A DNA stretch of 13,620 nt from Thermoproteota archaeon (GTDB lineage Archaea > Thermoproteota > Methanomethylicia > Nezhaarchaeales > WYZ-LMO8). Positions 6,601 to 13,496 of this stretch are shown here, piece after piece; positions within the stretch are counted from its first letter, which is position 1; each line of letters begins with the position of its first letter. The notes beneath the pieces were generated by a model. The model did no database searches. It was not told where the DNA came from and saw only the letters and a list, made by a program, of their open reading frames with translations. The translations under genes were made by a program, and so were the position numbers. The stretch spans positions 1 to 13,620 of the forward strand of contig JAAOZJ010000022.1 in assembly GCA_011605835.1 (NCBI GenBank), written 5' to 3'.

Positions 6601-7317
6601 TCAAAGCATATCCCTTATGCGTTCAATCAATTCGCTAACGTTGGCCCCCTCTATTTCTAGAAAGCCCCTCATTATCTTTCCAACGGCCCTGTAAAATGCC
6701 GTATTCGCGTACTTGATGATATCTTCAGCGAGCAAGGGAGCCCACTTGAGCAAATGCTTATCTAAGAAGGCCTTTTGCTTGTTAAGGTACTTCAAGGCTT
6801 CCTGATAAGCCCCCGACTCTATGAACTCCCTCGCCTTCCTACATAAGTGCGCCATAAAGTATAGCTCTAACGCTATGTGATCCTCCGGCTCCTTGAAGTC
6901 GGGGGATTTGACTAGACCCTCCTCCAAATAAGTATCGAAGATTTCCTCTACGACGTCACTGTACAGATAGCCCGTCAAGTAAACAGACTCCGACGGATGC
7001 GCTATCCCCTCGCCCTTGCGAAATTGTCCAACGCCTAAGAAGAGATCGGCGTAGTCTACTGCGAGCTCTAGAATTGCCTTGTTCAGCTCGTCCCCTCTTT
7101 CGCTCAGCTTCGATAAGTAGCCGTAGAGCTCTTCGAAACCGCTCTTGACGTGAACAGCATCCGACTTAATGAATGAGTTCTCTTCAAAGAGCTCTCTACA
7201 AACGAGTAAGTCGCCAAGAAGCTGTTTGTCTACTTCTTTCTCGCAAGCCCTCCCTAAAAAAGTGTAAATGACCTCTCTGTCTCTTAATAACTTGGCTAGA
7301 TGGCTTTTGCCCATCAT
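6601..7317 (-). CDS. TorD/DmsD-family Mo/W enzyme chaperone
   Basis: A 238-residue all-helical cytoplasmic protein. TorD-family chaperones bind apo-forms of DMSO-reductase-type enzymes, often at the signal peptide, and assist cofactor loading. Family landmarks are Y-A-D-L-F-L-G (89-95), A-H-P-S-E-S-V-Y-L-T-G (106-116) and the E-P-E-D-H-I-A-L-E-L-Y-F-M-A-H-L block (143-158). The first of two adjacent ATGs was taken; AGGGGT six bases upstream serves as ribosome site. The obvious client in this window is the large subunit at 1726-4458, which lacks a Tat signal, so here the job would be cofactor insertion rather than export proofreading (inference). It lies on the opposite strand from its presumed client. 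Confidence 0.88.
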   Translation of the reverse strand: MMGKSHLAKLLRDREVIYTFLGRACEKEVDKQLLGDLLVCRELFEENSFIKSDAVHVKSGFEELYGYLSKLSERGDELNKAILELAVDYADLFLGVGQFRKGEGIAHPSESVYLTGYLYSDVVEEIFDTYLEEGLVKSPDFKEPEDHIALELYFMAHLCRKAREFIESGAYQEALKYLNKQKAFLDKHLLKWAPLLAEDIIKYANTAFYRAVGKIMRGFLEIEGANVSELIERIRDML

Positions 7318-7345
7318 CTATACCCCTAAGACTATAGGATTAAGG

Positions 7346-7355
7346 AATTTAAACC
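7346..7355 (-). promoter_or_regulatory. TATA box of the TorD-family gene
   Basis: GGTTTAAATT on the minus strand, 29-38 bases before the ATG, predicts a start near 7324 and a very short leader that still contains AGGGGT. Confidence 0.5.
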
Positions 7356-7900
7356 TTGCGCGCTTCTATTCAGCTAGCAACTTTTGGTCAGCTATCATCA
7401 CGCGCTTAAGTCAGATTTCTCTCGTCTCACAGCACGCAAAGTCCAAACTTCATAACGAGGCTTCCTTGGAAAAGGCGACGTCTCATCCTAAGACGAATTT
7501 ACACGTTATGCGATGCGTCAAGAGACGTGGTTTTGTTATGCAACCCGTCCCCCACTTTTCGTAGAACTGTTGCACAAAACCTTCATGTAGCGACTAATGG
7601 CCTCTTCCTTAAAAATCATGTAGTGAACTTAGCCCTTGAATTACGACGAATTGGCCAACGCTTAAGTCCGCGAGTACTCCGCCGAGGCGATTGCGCCTTA
7701 CAAACCTGGTAGAAGACCCGAGGAATGAGCAAGTTCAGCGGGGCCTCTTCAATAACCCCCAGACCTCACGGATTAGAGAGCATCTGGCCTCGCGCAAGTC
7801 TAAACAGACCTTTTTCCCGGAGTTCCTAGATGATCGAGCGTAAAGATAAAATTTCAAGGGGCAGAAGACTATGGCAAAGTGATAAAGTAATAACGTGTGC

Positions 7901-7915
7901 GCGGGAGAGTCCCGC
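7901..7915 (+). other. small perfect hairpin before the pseudogene
   Basis: GCGGGA, a GAG loop and TCCCGC form a six-base-pair stem ending 11 bases before the start codon of the decayed gene at 7927. It could have shaped the former leader; there is no T run, so it is not a terminator. Confidence 0.3.
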
Positions 7916-7926
7916 AGACCTCGCCA

Positions 7927-8530
7927 ATGAAAGATAAGAAGAGACTAGAGAGGATAAAAAATCGCGGTTAAATTGAAGGAACCCGACAAGGTCCTCTTAG
8001 AGTTAAACCCTAGAGCTCGGTTTGGGCTTTGCCTGTGACGCTTTAATGAAGGAGACCACGTACAGAAGTCTATAACCTCTAGCCTTGGCTACCTGTTTAT
8101 ACTGCTCCACTTAAATGAGCTCCCTTTCTCTGAAACCTTGCTTGAGCTCTACTGGCCGTACCTGAAGGAGATCATTACCAGAGCGTACAATCAGAGAGTT
8201 AAATGCTAGGCCGTCACGATGCCTGTCGAGAGAGCATTCTAGAGTTGCCGAAGAGATGAAGGACAGCGCTGTTCGAGAAAACTGGCGTAAAGAAGGCAAA
8301 GAAGATCTTAGGAGGGCACACGTGCGTGATGGGCGGAGTATCGACTTCCTCCCTCATAACCGGAACGCCTGAGAAAGTCGAAAAGACATGTGAAGGAGCT
8401 GCTCCAAGAGGTTCTGCCGGACGGCGGTTTCATATTAGCCTCTTGTCCTCAGTCCCAACTGAGGCCTCGCCAGAGAACGTCAAAAACAGTGATAAGAGTG
8501 GTTAACAAGTACACTACGCCGTTAAAGGTA
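7927..8530 (+). pseudogene. decayed uroporphyrinogen-decarboxylase-family (methyltransferase-like) gene
   Basis: Pieces of one URO-D/MtaA-type protein appear in the right order across different frames. From ATG 7927 comes M-K-D-K-K-R-L-E-R-I-K; after a one-base slip in an A run, A-V-K-L-K-E-P-D-K-V (from 7964), the typical N-terminus. Then L-E-L-Y-W-P-Y-L-K-E (about 8140-8170), L-F-E-K-T-G-V-K-K-A-K-K-I-L-G-G with C-V-M-G-G and I-T-G-T-P-E-K-V (about 8268-8380), and V-K-E-L-L-x-E-V-x-P-D-G-G-F-I-L-A-S (about 8390-8440). P-T-E-A-S-P-E-N-V-K (about 8454-8484) is in another frame, and V-I-R-V-V-N-K-Y (about 8491-8515) returns to the earlier one. Several in-frame stops and at least four shifts are needed, and about 200 codons remain of the usual 330-400, so the middle is deleted. 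It cannot make a working enzyme. Members include uroporphyrinogen decarboxylase and corrinoid methyltransferases; the latter is likelier in this context. Confidence 0.82.
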
Positions 8531-8594
8531 AACCTTTCTCACGAAGCAAGCGTTTTTATTCGTGGCCTCCTTAAAGAATTGAGATCAGTAGAGA

Positions 8595-9469
8595 ATGGTT
8601 ACATCAAGAAGCGTTGTACCTCCCTTAGTTTCGACGGAGTGGTTGGCTAGCAATATCGACAATCCGCGACTCCTCATCATCGATATAAGAGGTTTCGAGG
8701 ACTACTTAAAAGGGCACATCCCCAAGTCCGTAAACGTCCCCTTCGCATTGTCCATCTCAGCTTGGACCTCTATGAGGAACGGTCTCTTGCTTGAACTCCC
8801 TTCACCAGAGAGTTTGTTCAACACTTTGAGTTCTATAGGGGGTAAGGGACGACTCCATCGTCGTTGTCGTGAGCGGAACAGGCCATCCGCGCCTAGTAGC
8901 CGATGCCGCTAGAGTTGCAACTACTCTCATTTATGCGGGGGGTTAGGAACGTCGCAATCCTCGACGGAGGGCACGAGAAATGGGTGAGAGAGGGGAGGCC
9001 CGTATCGACTGATATCATAACGCTACGACAATCTCTGTACAGAGGTGCCCTGAACGAAGCGATCTTCGTCTCTAAAGAGTACGTCTTATCTAAAGTCAGC
9101 CTAAAAGATCGAGAAACCGTCATCGTAGATGCGAGGACGCCTGAGGTCTACTTCGGCATCGAGGTTGAGCCGTGGGCGCATGTCCTAGGTCACATCCCAG
9201 GAGCCAAAAACTTGCCAGCTCCATGGCTTTTAAACGAGGACTGGACCTTCAGGAGCATGAGCGTCCTCAGTGCTATAGCCTCTAACATAGTGGGAGGTGA
9301 TAAGGAAGAGATCATAGTTTACTGTGGGATTGGCGGTTACGCCTCTCTCTTATGGTACGCCCTCCACGAAATGCTAGGGTACGCCAATGTGAAGATATTC
9401 GATGGGGCCTGGCAAGAGTGGGTTGGGAAGGAGCTAAGGGGGCCTATAGCCATCTACGTGTGGGAATAA
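8595..9469 (+). pseudogene. two-domain rhodanese (thiosulfate sulfurtransferase-like), split by two frameshifts
   Basis: Removing one G from each of two G runs (8838-8842 and 8937-8942) restores a single 290-codon gene from ATG 8595 to TAA 9467-9469, the usual SseA-like length. The segment between the runs reads perfectly only in the third frame. Domain 1 begins L-V-S-T-E-W-L-A and has Ser (codon at 8872) at the active position, so it is the inactive structural domain. Domain 2 has the loop Y-C-G-I-G-G-Y-A-S with catalytic Cys at 9323-9325. The family moves sulfane sulfur from thiosulfate or mercaptopyruvate to acceptors. As written, translation from 8595 stops at 8912. Either the gene is newly broken, or the two extra G are sequencing errors, in which case it is an intact enzyme. 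A TATA-like GTTTTTATT lies at about 8552-8560. Confidence 0.85.
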
Positions 9470-9518
9470 CGCTTCACTTACATTAGAAGGCCATGAGGCG
9501 CTAAAGCTCTCAAGGTCT

Positions 9519-9686
9519 TCAGTTGACAACAAAACCTTTCTCAAATAGCGTTACCTTTCTAAAACATTCTTCATAAAGCATTAACCGCGGAATGCGCTCC
9601 TTGATAGCTGAGCACTTCTCCAAAAATTCAACGCCACTGCATTTACTACGTTCTTCCTGATTTACGGTCTGGCACCCCTCAAGCAC
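9519..9686 (-). CDS. possible small four-cysteine protein
   Basis: A minus-strand frame of 55 codons from GTG 9684-9686 to TGA 9519-9521. It reads like a real protein: acidic and basic residues alternate with hydrophobics, and Cys5, Cys16, Cys25 and Cys41 could ligate a zinc or an Fe-S cluster. The centre is F-L-E-K-C-S-A-I-K-E-R and the end F-E-K-G-F-V-V-N. The frame stays open upstream to about 9749, inside the AOR gene start, but offers no further ATG, GTG or TTG, and no ribosome site is obvious. It may be the tail of a truncated gene. I do not recognise a family. Confidence 0.33.
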   Translation of the reverse strand: MLEGCQTVNQEERSKCSGVEFLEKCSAIKERIPRLMLYEECFRKVTLFEKGFVVN

Positions 9687-9696
9687 ACCCGAAACG

Positions 9697-9705
9697 CTTA
9701 TAAAG
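9697..9705 (+). promoter_or_regulatory. TATA box of the AOR operon, near-symmetric
   Basis: CTTATAAAG preceded by CCGAAACG, a textbook archaeal BRE-TATA pair, predicts a start near 9726. The core TTATAA is symmetric, so it could also drive the minus strand. Confidence 0.7.
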
Positions 9706-9732
9706 ACTCCATGGCCCTCAAGGGATTTTGAG

Positions 9733-11622
9733 GTGCCTTTTTCTGTGGTTCAACATAAGCTTTACGCCTATGCGGGTAGAATTCTGTGGATTGACCTCAC
9801 ATCAAAGTCATATAGCACTACCGACACACCATCGGACCTCGTGAAGAACTACATCGGAGCAAGGGGCTTTGGTACGAAGATACTCTGGGACCAATTGAGA
9901 CCTGGCACAGATCCTCTAGGTCCAGACAACAAGATCGTGTTTTCCGTCGGCCCGCTGGCCGCGACGGGGATCCAGAGTGCGAGCAGATTCTTCGTTACCT
10001 TCAAGTCCCCGCTCACGGGAGGTTACTTCAGGAGCGTTGGTGGAGGGCAATTTGGAGCCGAGATGAAACTCGCGGGATACGATGCCATCGTCATAGGAGG
10101 ACGCGCTGAAAAGCCCACATACCTGTGGATTCACGACGACGTCGTTGAGTTCAAGGATGCCTCGCACGTGTGGGGAGCCATGACGACGCACGCGAGTGAG
10201 CACTTAATCGAAGAGACGGACTGCAACGCAAAGCTCGTCGTCATAGGCCCCGCAGGAGAGAGGCTCGTCAACTATGCAAGCATACAGACAAATGACAACA
10301 GGAGCGCAGCCCGAGGTGGCGGGGGCGCTGTGATGGGGTCCAAGAACCTCAAAGCCGTAGTCATTAAGGGCTCCAAGAAGCCGGAGGTCTTTGACAGAGA
10401 AGAGCTCAACAGGCTTATCAAGGAGCAGTTAGACGTCTACATGAAGAACCCCGCCTTCGAGGGATTTAGACAACTAGGGACGAACGGCATAATATACCTG
10501 TTCTACACTCTAGGGCATTTCCCCACTTACAACTTTAGGCAAGCGGAGCTAGAGAACGTCGACGTCTTCAGGCCAGAAAACCTGCTCCCCTACGTCGTCA
10601 AGAGGGGTGGGTGCTACGCCTGCGCCATGGGTTGCTGGCAGTTCTTCAGGGCTGTTAAAGGCCCCTTCGCGGGTATCATATGGGACAAACCCGAGTACGA
10701 GACACAGTGCACTCTGGGGAGCTTGATCGGCATAACGCAACGCGAGGCGATAATGTACGCTAACATGCTATGCGACCTCTACGGTCTAGACACGATATCC
10801 ACTGGCGTGACTATAGCCTTCGCATATGAACTCTACGAGAAGGGGATCTTGACGAGGAGGGAGGTTGACGGCTTGGACCTCAGGTGGGGCGACCCGGAGC
10901 CAGTCATCGAGCTGATAAGGAAGATAGCGCTTAGAGAGGGCGTAGGCAACGTGCTAGCCGAGGGGGTCAAGAGGGCCGCCGAGATCATCGGACGCGGAGC
11001 AGAGAGGTACGCGATGCACGTTAAGGGACTCGAGCTTGCGGCCTACGACCCGAGGGCTGCCAAGGCGCACGGGCTGAACCTCGCAACCTCGAACATAGGC
11101 GCAAGCCACATGTACGGCTGGTCAGCCCCTGAGATAATAGGGTTCCCGGAGAAGGTAGATCCGCTCACCGCAGAGGGCAAGGGCGCTCTCTGCAAGAGGT
11201 TGCAAGACGAGATGGCTCTATACGAAGCAGCAGGCATTTGCCAGTTCCCGATGTCGAGCGGCATGGTACCTCTGGACCTGCTCTCGAAAATGCTCTACGC
11301 CGCTACTGGAGTCGAGGAGTTCAAGAAGTTGGAGTACCTCATCGCATTAGGCGAGCGAATAGTCAACCTCGAGAGGGCATTCAACGTTAGGGAGGGCTTC
11401 TCTAGGAAGGACGATGTGTTGCCGGAGAGGTTCTTGCGAGAGCCGTATCCCAGAGCGCCAGCGAGGGGGCAGGTGTTTGAGCTAGATAAACTACTGGACG
11501 AGTACTACGCCGCTAGAGGGTGGGACCTCAAGACGGGTGTGCCGACGAGGAACAAGCTCGAAGAGCTAGGGCTAAAGGACGTCGCGAATGAGCTAGAGAG
11601 GTTGGGCAAGCACATCACGTGA
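9733..11622 (+). CDS. tungsten-containing aldehyde ferredoxin oxidoreductase
   Basis: A 629-residue cytoplasmic AOR-family enzyme, oxidising aldehydes to acids with ferredoxin as acceptor, or the reverse, at a tungsten bis-pterin site with one [4Fe-4S] cluster. The N-terminal AOR domain shows G-R-I-L-W-I-D-L-T and Y-I-G-A-R-G-F-G-T-K, then the pterin-binding region G-P-L-A-A-T-G and S-R-F-F-V-T-F-K-S-P. Cluster ligands are Cys294, Cys297, Cys301 (C-Y-A-C-A-M-G-C) and distal Cys503 in A-G-I-C-Q-F. P-E-Y-E-T (320-324) holds the conserved active-site glutamate region. Length is normal. GTG 9733 overlaps its own GAGGTG; GTG 9745, 625 residues, has GAGG at better spacing and may be the true start. 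Substrate subclass (AOR, FOR, GOR or WOR) is not resolved. It is followed directly by a MoaD-like gene. Confidence 0.95.
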   Translation: MPFSVVQHKLYAYAGRILWIDLTSKSYSTTDTPSDLVKNYIGARGFGTKILWDQLRPGTDPLGPDNKIVFSVGPLAATGIQSASRFFVTFKSPLTGGYFRSVGGGQFGAEMKLAGYDAIVIGGRAEKPTYLWIHDDVVEFKDASHVWGAMTTHASEHLIEETDCNAKLVVIGPAGERLVNYASIQTNDNRSAARGGGGAVMGSKNLKAVVIKGSKKPEVFDREELNRLIKEQLDVYMKNPAFEGFRQLGTNGIIYLFYTLGHFPTYNFRQAELENVDVFRPENLLPYVVKRGGCYACAMGCWQFFRAVKGPFAGIIWDKPEYETQCTLGSLIGITQREAIMYANMLCDLYGLDTISTGVTIAFAYELYEKGILTRREVDGLDLRWGDPEPVIELIRKIALREGVGNVLAEGVKRAAEIIGRGAERYAMHVKGLELAAYDPRAAKAHGLNLATSNIGASHMYGWSAPEIIGFPEKVDPLTAEGKGALCKRLQDEMALYEAAGICQFPMSSGMVPLDLLSKMLYAATGVEEFKKLEYLIALGERIVNLERAFNVREGFSRKDDVLPERFLREPYPRAPARGQVFELDKLLDEYYAARGWDLKTGVPTRNKLEELGLKDVANELERLGKHIT

Positions 11623-11633
11623 GAGCGCAGACC

Positions 11634-11909
11634 ATGAAGGTGCTGGTGGAGTTCGCGTGGACTCTGAGCGAGAAGGTCGGTAGGAAGTACGTCTGGCTTG
11701 ACGTGAAGGCCGAAGAGCTAAACCTCCAAGAACTTTTTTCGAGAATCCTCCCCTCCATTTTGGGAGAGGACTTGGGAAAAGCACTCAACGAGCTCTTCTT
11801 AAATAAAGAGGTCTTCGTGGTCGTAAACGGCGTCATTGCTAAGGACCTCGCAGTAAAGGTCAAGGACGGCGACAAGGTCTTCCTTCAACCTATTGCCTCA
11901 GGAGGATGA
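11634..11909 (+). CDS. MoaD/ThiS-like sulfur-carrier protein
   Basis: A 91-residue ubiquitin-fold protein ending in Ser-Gly-Gly, the tail that in MoaD is adenylated and thiocarboxylated to donate the dithiolene sulfur of molybdopterin. The fold pattern is visible: a start strand M-K-V-L-V-E-F, a helix near L-Q-E-L-F-S-R-I-L, then V-V-V-N-G and the D-G-D-K-V-F-L-Q-P-I strand before the tail. ATG 11634 gives the usual MoaD start; GTG 11619 would overlap the AOR stop and add five residues. MoaD-like genes often follow archaeal AOR genes, suggesting a dedicated role in the tungsten pterin (family knowledge). Co-transcribed with AOR, 11 bases after its stop. Confidence 0.87.
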   Translation: MKVLVEFAWTLSEKVGRKYVWLDVKAEELNLQELFSRILPSILGEDLGKALNELFLNKEVFVVVNGVIAKDLAVKVKDGDKVFLQPIASGG

Positions 11910-12034
11910 AAGAGTCGGAACGCTCAAAGGCTGTGAAAATTAGTGAAAGGTGTTAGACGATGGCTTTTCTAGGAGCTCTAATTTATCATTAAAAGAGGCG
12001 TACGGGGATTAGAGCCATCCGATCCCTTGTAATG

Positions 12035-12043
12035 CATAAAATT
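12035..12043 (+). promoter_or_regulatory. TATA box of the alcohol dehydrogenase gene
   Basis: CATAAAATT predicts a start near 12065, giving a leader of about 20 bases with GGAGGG at 12073-12078. Confidence 0.5.
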
Positions 12044-12051
12044 TTTACATC

Positions 12052-12058
12052 TTTTTTT
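12052..12058 (+). terminator. poly-T run, possible terminator of the AOR-MoaD transcript
   Basis: Seven T located between the AOR-MoaD pair and the alcohol dehydrogenase. It overlaps the promoter region of the next gene, so it may end the upstream transcript just before the new start. Confidence 0.4.
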
Positions 12059-12084
12059 AAAATTAAAAGAGTGGAGGGCTGAGA

Positions 12085-13119
12085 ATGAAGGCCATGAGAT
12101 TAGTGGATATCGGGAAGTTGGAGCTAATGGAGGTCGACGTCCCAAAAGTTAGGGACTCCGAGGTCCTTGTGAAGGTGAGAGCGGCTGGCGTATGCCATAC
12201 CGACGTTCACATAAGGAGCGGGTATATTGGTGGGATGAACATAAAGGACTTGGGTTTTAAGCTTCCCTACACGCCAGGCCACGAAATGGCGGGCGTAGTC
12301 GAGGAGGTGGGGGCAGAGGTCCAGGGGTTCAGCAAAGGCGACGTCGTAGTCGTGTATCCGTGGATAGGCGATGGCACGTGTTATTATTGTAAGGTGGGAG
12401 AAGAACATCTCTGTGACAACCCAAGGCAGCTCGGGATCCACGTTGACGGCGGCTTCGCGGAATACGTTAAGATCCCGCATTACAGGTATTTGCTCAAAAT
12501 TAGAAACTTGTCGCCCATAGACGCCGCCCCCTTGTGTTGCGCTGGCATAACGTCGTACAGGGCCGTGAGGAAGGCGGGCCTCGACCCCTCGAAAACACTC
12601 GTAGTAGTGGGCGCTGGCGGCGGGCTCGGAACCATGGCTATTCAGATAGCAAAAGCCATTGGGATGGCCGTGATAGGAGTGGACGTTAGGGATGAAGCGC
12701 TCGAGGCCGCTAAGAGAGCCGGGGCCGATTACGTAGTAGATGGGAGAAATAGCAGCGTCGTCGAAGAAATAAAGAGGTTGGCTGACGGCAGGGGCGCTGA
12801 CGCTGTCATCGACTTCACAGGTTCAGACAAGACGCTGTCCACTTATCCGAACGCCTTAGCCAAACGCGGCAAGTACATAATCGTTGGCCTTTACGGAGGC
12901 GAGCTGAGATGCCCTAGCGCCTTCGCGGTTCTCAATGAGGCAGAGTTCATTGGAAGTTTCATCGGCAACCTTGCCGACTTCATCGGCGTAGTGAACCTCG
13001 CCGAGAGGGGCAAGGTCAAACCCATGGTCACGAAGATCATGCGGCTTGAAGAGGCAAATGAAGCCATAGACAACTTAGAGCATGGCAAAGTTGTGGGCAG
13101 ACAAATTCTCGTCCCTTAA
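12085..13119 (+). CDS. zinc-dependent alcohol dehydrogenase (Sulfolobus ADH type)
   Basis: A 344-residue medium-chain dehydrogenase, NAD-dependent, interconverting alcohols and aldehydes or ketones in the cytoplasm. Catalytic zinc ligands are Cys37 (A-G-V-C-H-T-D), His66 (P-G-H-E) and Cys152 (P-L-C-C-A-G). The structural zinc loop has Cys99, Cys102, Cys110 and Asp96 where the Sulfolobus solfataricus enzyme has Glu98. The Rossmann motif is G-A-G-G-G-L-G-T-M-A, with G-V-D-V-R supplying the acidic residue that favours NAD. The ending E-A-N-E-A-I-D-N-L-E-x-G-K matches that enzyme. ATG has GGAGGG six bases upstream. It has its own promoter after the AOR-MoaD pair; together they could carry alcohols to acids (inference). 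Confidence 0.96.
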   Translation: MKAMRLVDIGKLELMEVDVPKVRDSEVLVKVRAAGVCHTDVHIRSGYIGGMNIKDLGFKLPYTPGHEMAGVVEEVGAEVQGFSKGDVVVVYPWIGDGTCYYCKVGEEHLCDNPRQLGIHVDGGFAEYVKIPHYRYLLKIRNLSPIDAAPLCCAGITSYRAVRKAGLDPSKTLVVVGAGGGLGTMAIQIAKAIGMAVIGVDVRDEALEAAKRAGADYVVDGRNSSVVEEIKRLADGRGADAVIDFTGSDKTLSTYPNALAKRGKYIIVGLYGGELRCPSAFAVLNEAEFIGSFIGNLADFIGVVNLAERGKVKPMVTKIMRLEEANEAIDNLEHGKVVGRQILVP

Positions 13120-13203
13120 ACTCCTCGTCGTCAAGGCCAGGCCGTTCCGAGTGAGGGACGCGCATGCCCCTTGACAAGGCTATGACTTCAGCGTTGTCCC
13201 TTC

Positions 13204-13222
13204 GTAAGATCGATGGTCTTAC
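13204..13222 (+). other. inverted repeat, possible terminator or operator
   Basis: GTAAGA and TCTTAC flank a seven-base spacer, followed some 15 bases later by a T-rich stretch. It could assist termination of the alcohol dehydrogenase transcript or bind a regulator; the six-base arms are weak evidence. Confidence 0.3.
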
Positions 13223-13452
13223 ATCCTACTATGATACTTTATATTTTCTTTAATCGTCTACCTTCGAAAGCTCTCACGCCCAGAGGATCGGCTACCCGGA
13301 GCTCTTGAAGTCAAGCCGCTGGGCCCTTAACCCTAATCGCTCTCCACGGACGAGCTTGTACAACAACTAGGGCTCGTCTTAGCGAATCTCTCCATGCTAT
13401 GTGAGAAGATCCGACACCCATCCGTAAGCTCTCGCTCTCCTTGCTCGCAACT

Positions 13453-13460
13453 CTTATAAG
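13453..13460 (+). promoter_or_regulatory. TATA box of the right-edge gene
   Basis: CTTATAAG, a symmetric TATA element, predicts a start near 13483, just before GGGGTGG (13485-13491), which could act as the ribosome site. Confidence 0.5.
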
Positions 13461-13496
13461 TTCGTTGATGAAGTGTTCTTTATCGGGGTGGCGTTC

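Larger units (their letters stand above)
7318..7926. other. long intergenic stretch, no recognisable gene
   Basis: The left end holds the promoter of the TorD gene. Open runs exist on the plus strand (to about 7564 and 7527-7712) and on the minus strand, but none has a start site, a recognisable motif or the codon usage of the neighbours. The dead gene that follows makes it plausible that this stretch also holds decayed sequence. A perfect small hairpin sits at 7901-7915. Confidence 0.4.
13120..13496. other. intergenic stretch after the alcohol dehydrogenase
   Basis: It holds a dyad at 13204-13222, a T-rich tail at about 13237-13252 and, at the right end, the promoter of the next gene. Protein-like open runs exist on both strands between about 13330 and 13480 (for example plus D-E-L-V-Q-Q-L-G-L-V-L), but without start sites or a family match, so no gene is called. 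Confidence 0.4.

Noticed and set aside
7268..7712. Two overlapping plus-strand open frames after the TorD gene start
   Set aside because: The first begins inside the TorD gene on the opposite strand; neither has a ribosome site or recognisable motif, and composition is Ser/His/Arg-rich as in non-coding frames.
8111..8299. Minus-strand open frame of 62 codons
   Set aside because: It lies opposite the URO-D-like pseudogene fragments, which carry the recognisable family motifs.
8390..8650. Plus-strand open frame of 86 codons as a separate gene
   Set aside because: Its first part is the tail of the decayed URO-D-like protein and its last part overlaps the rhodanese start in the wrong frame.
8838..8942. 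Programmed +1 recoding as the preferred explanation of the rhodanese breaks
   Set aside because: The runs of five and six G are short for transcriptional slippage, and the neighbouring gene is plainly dead; error or decay is simpler. It is kept only as an alternative.
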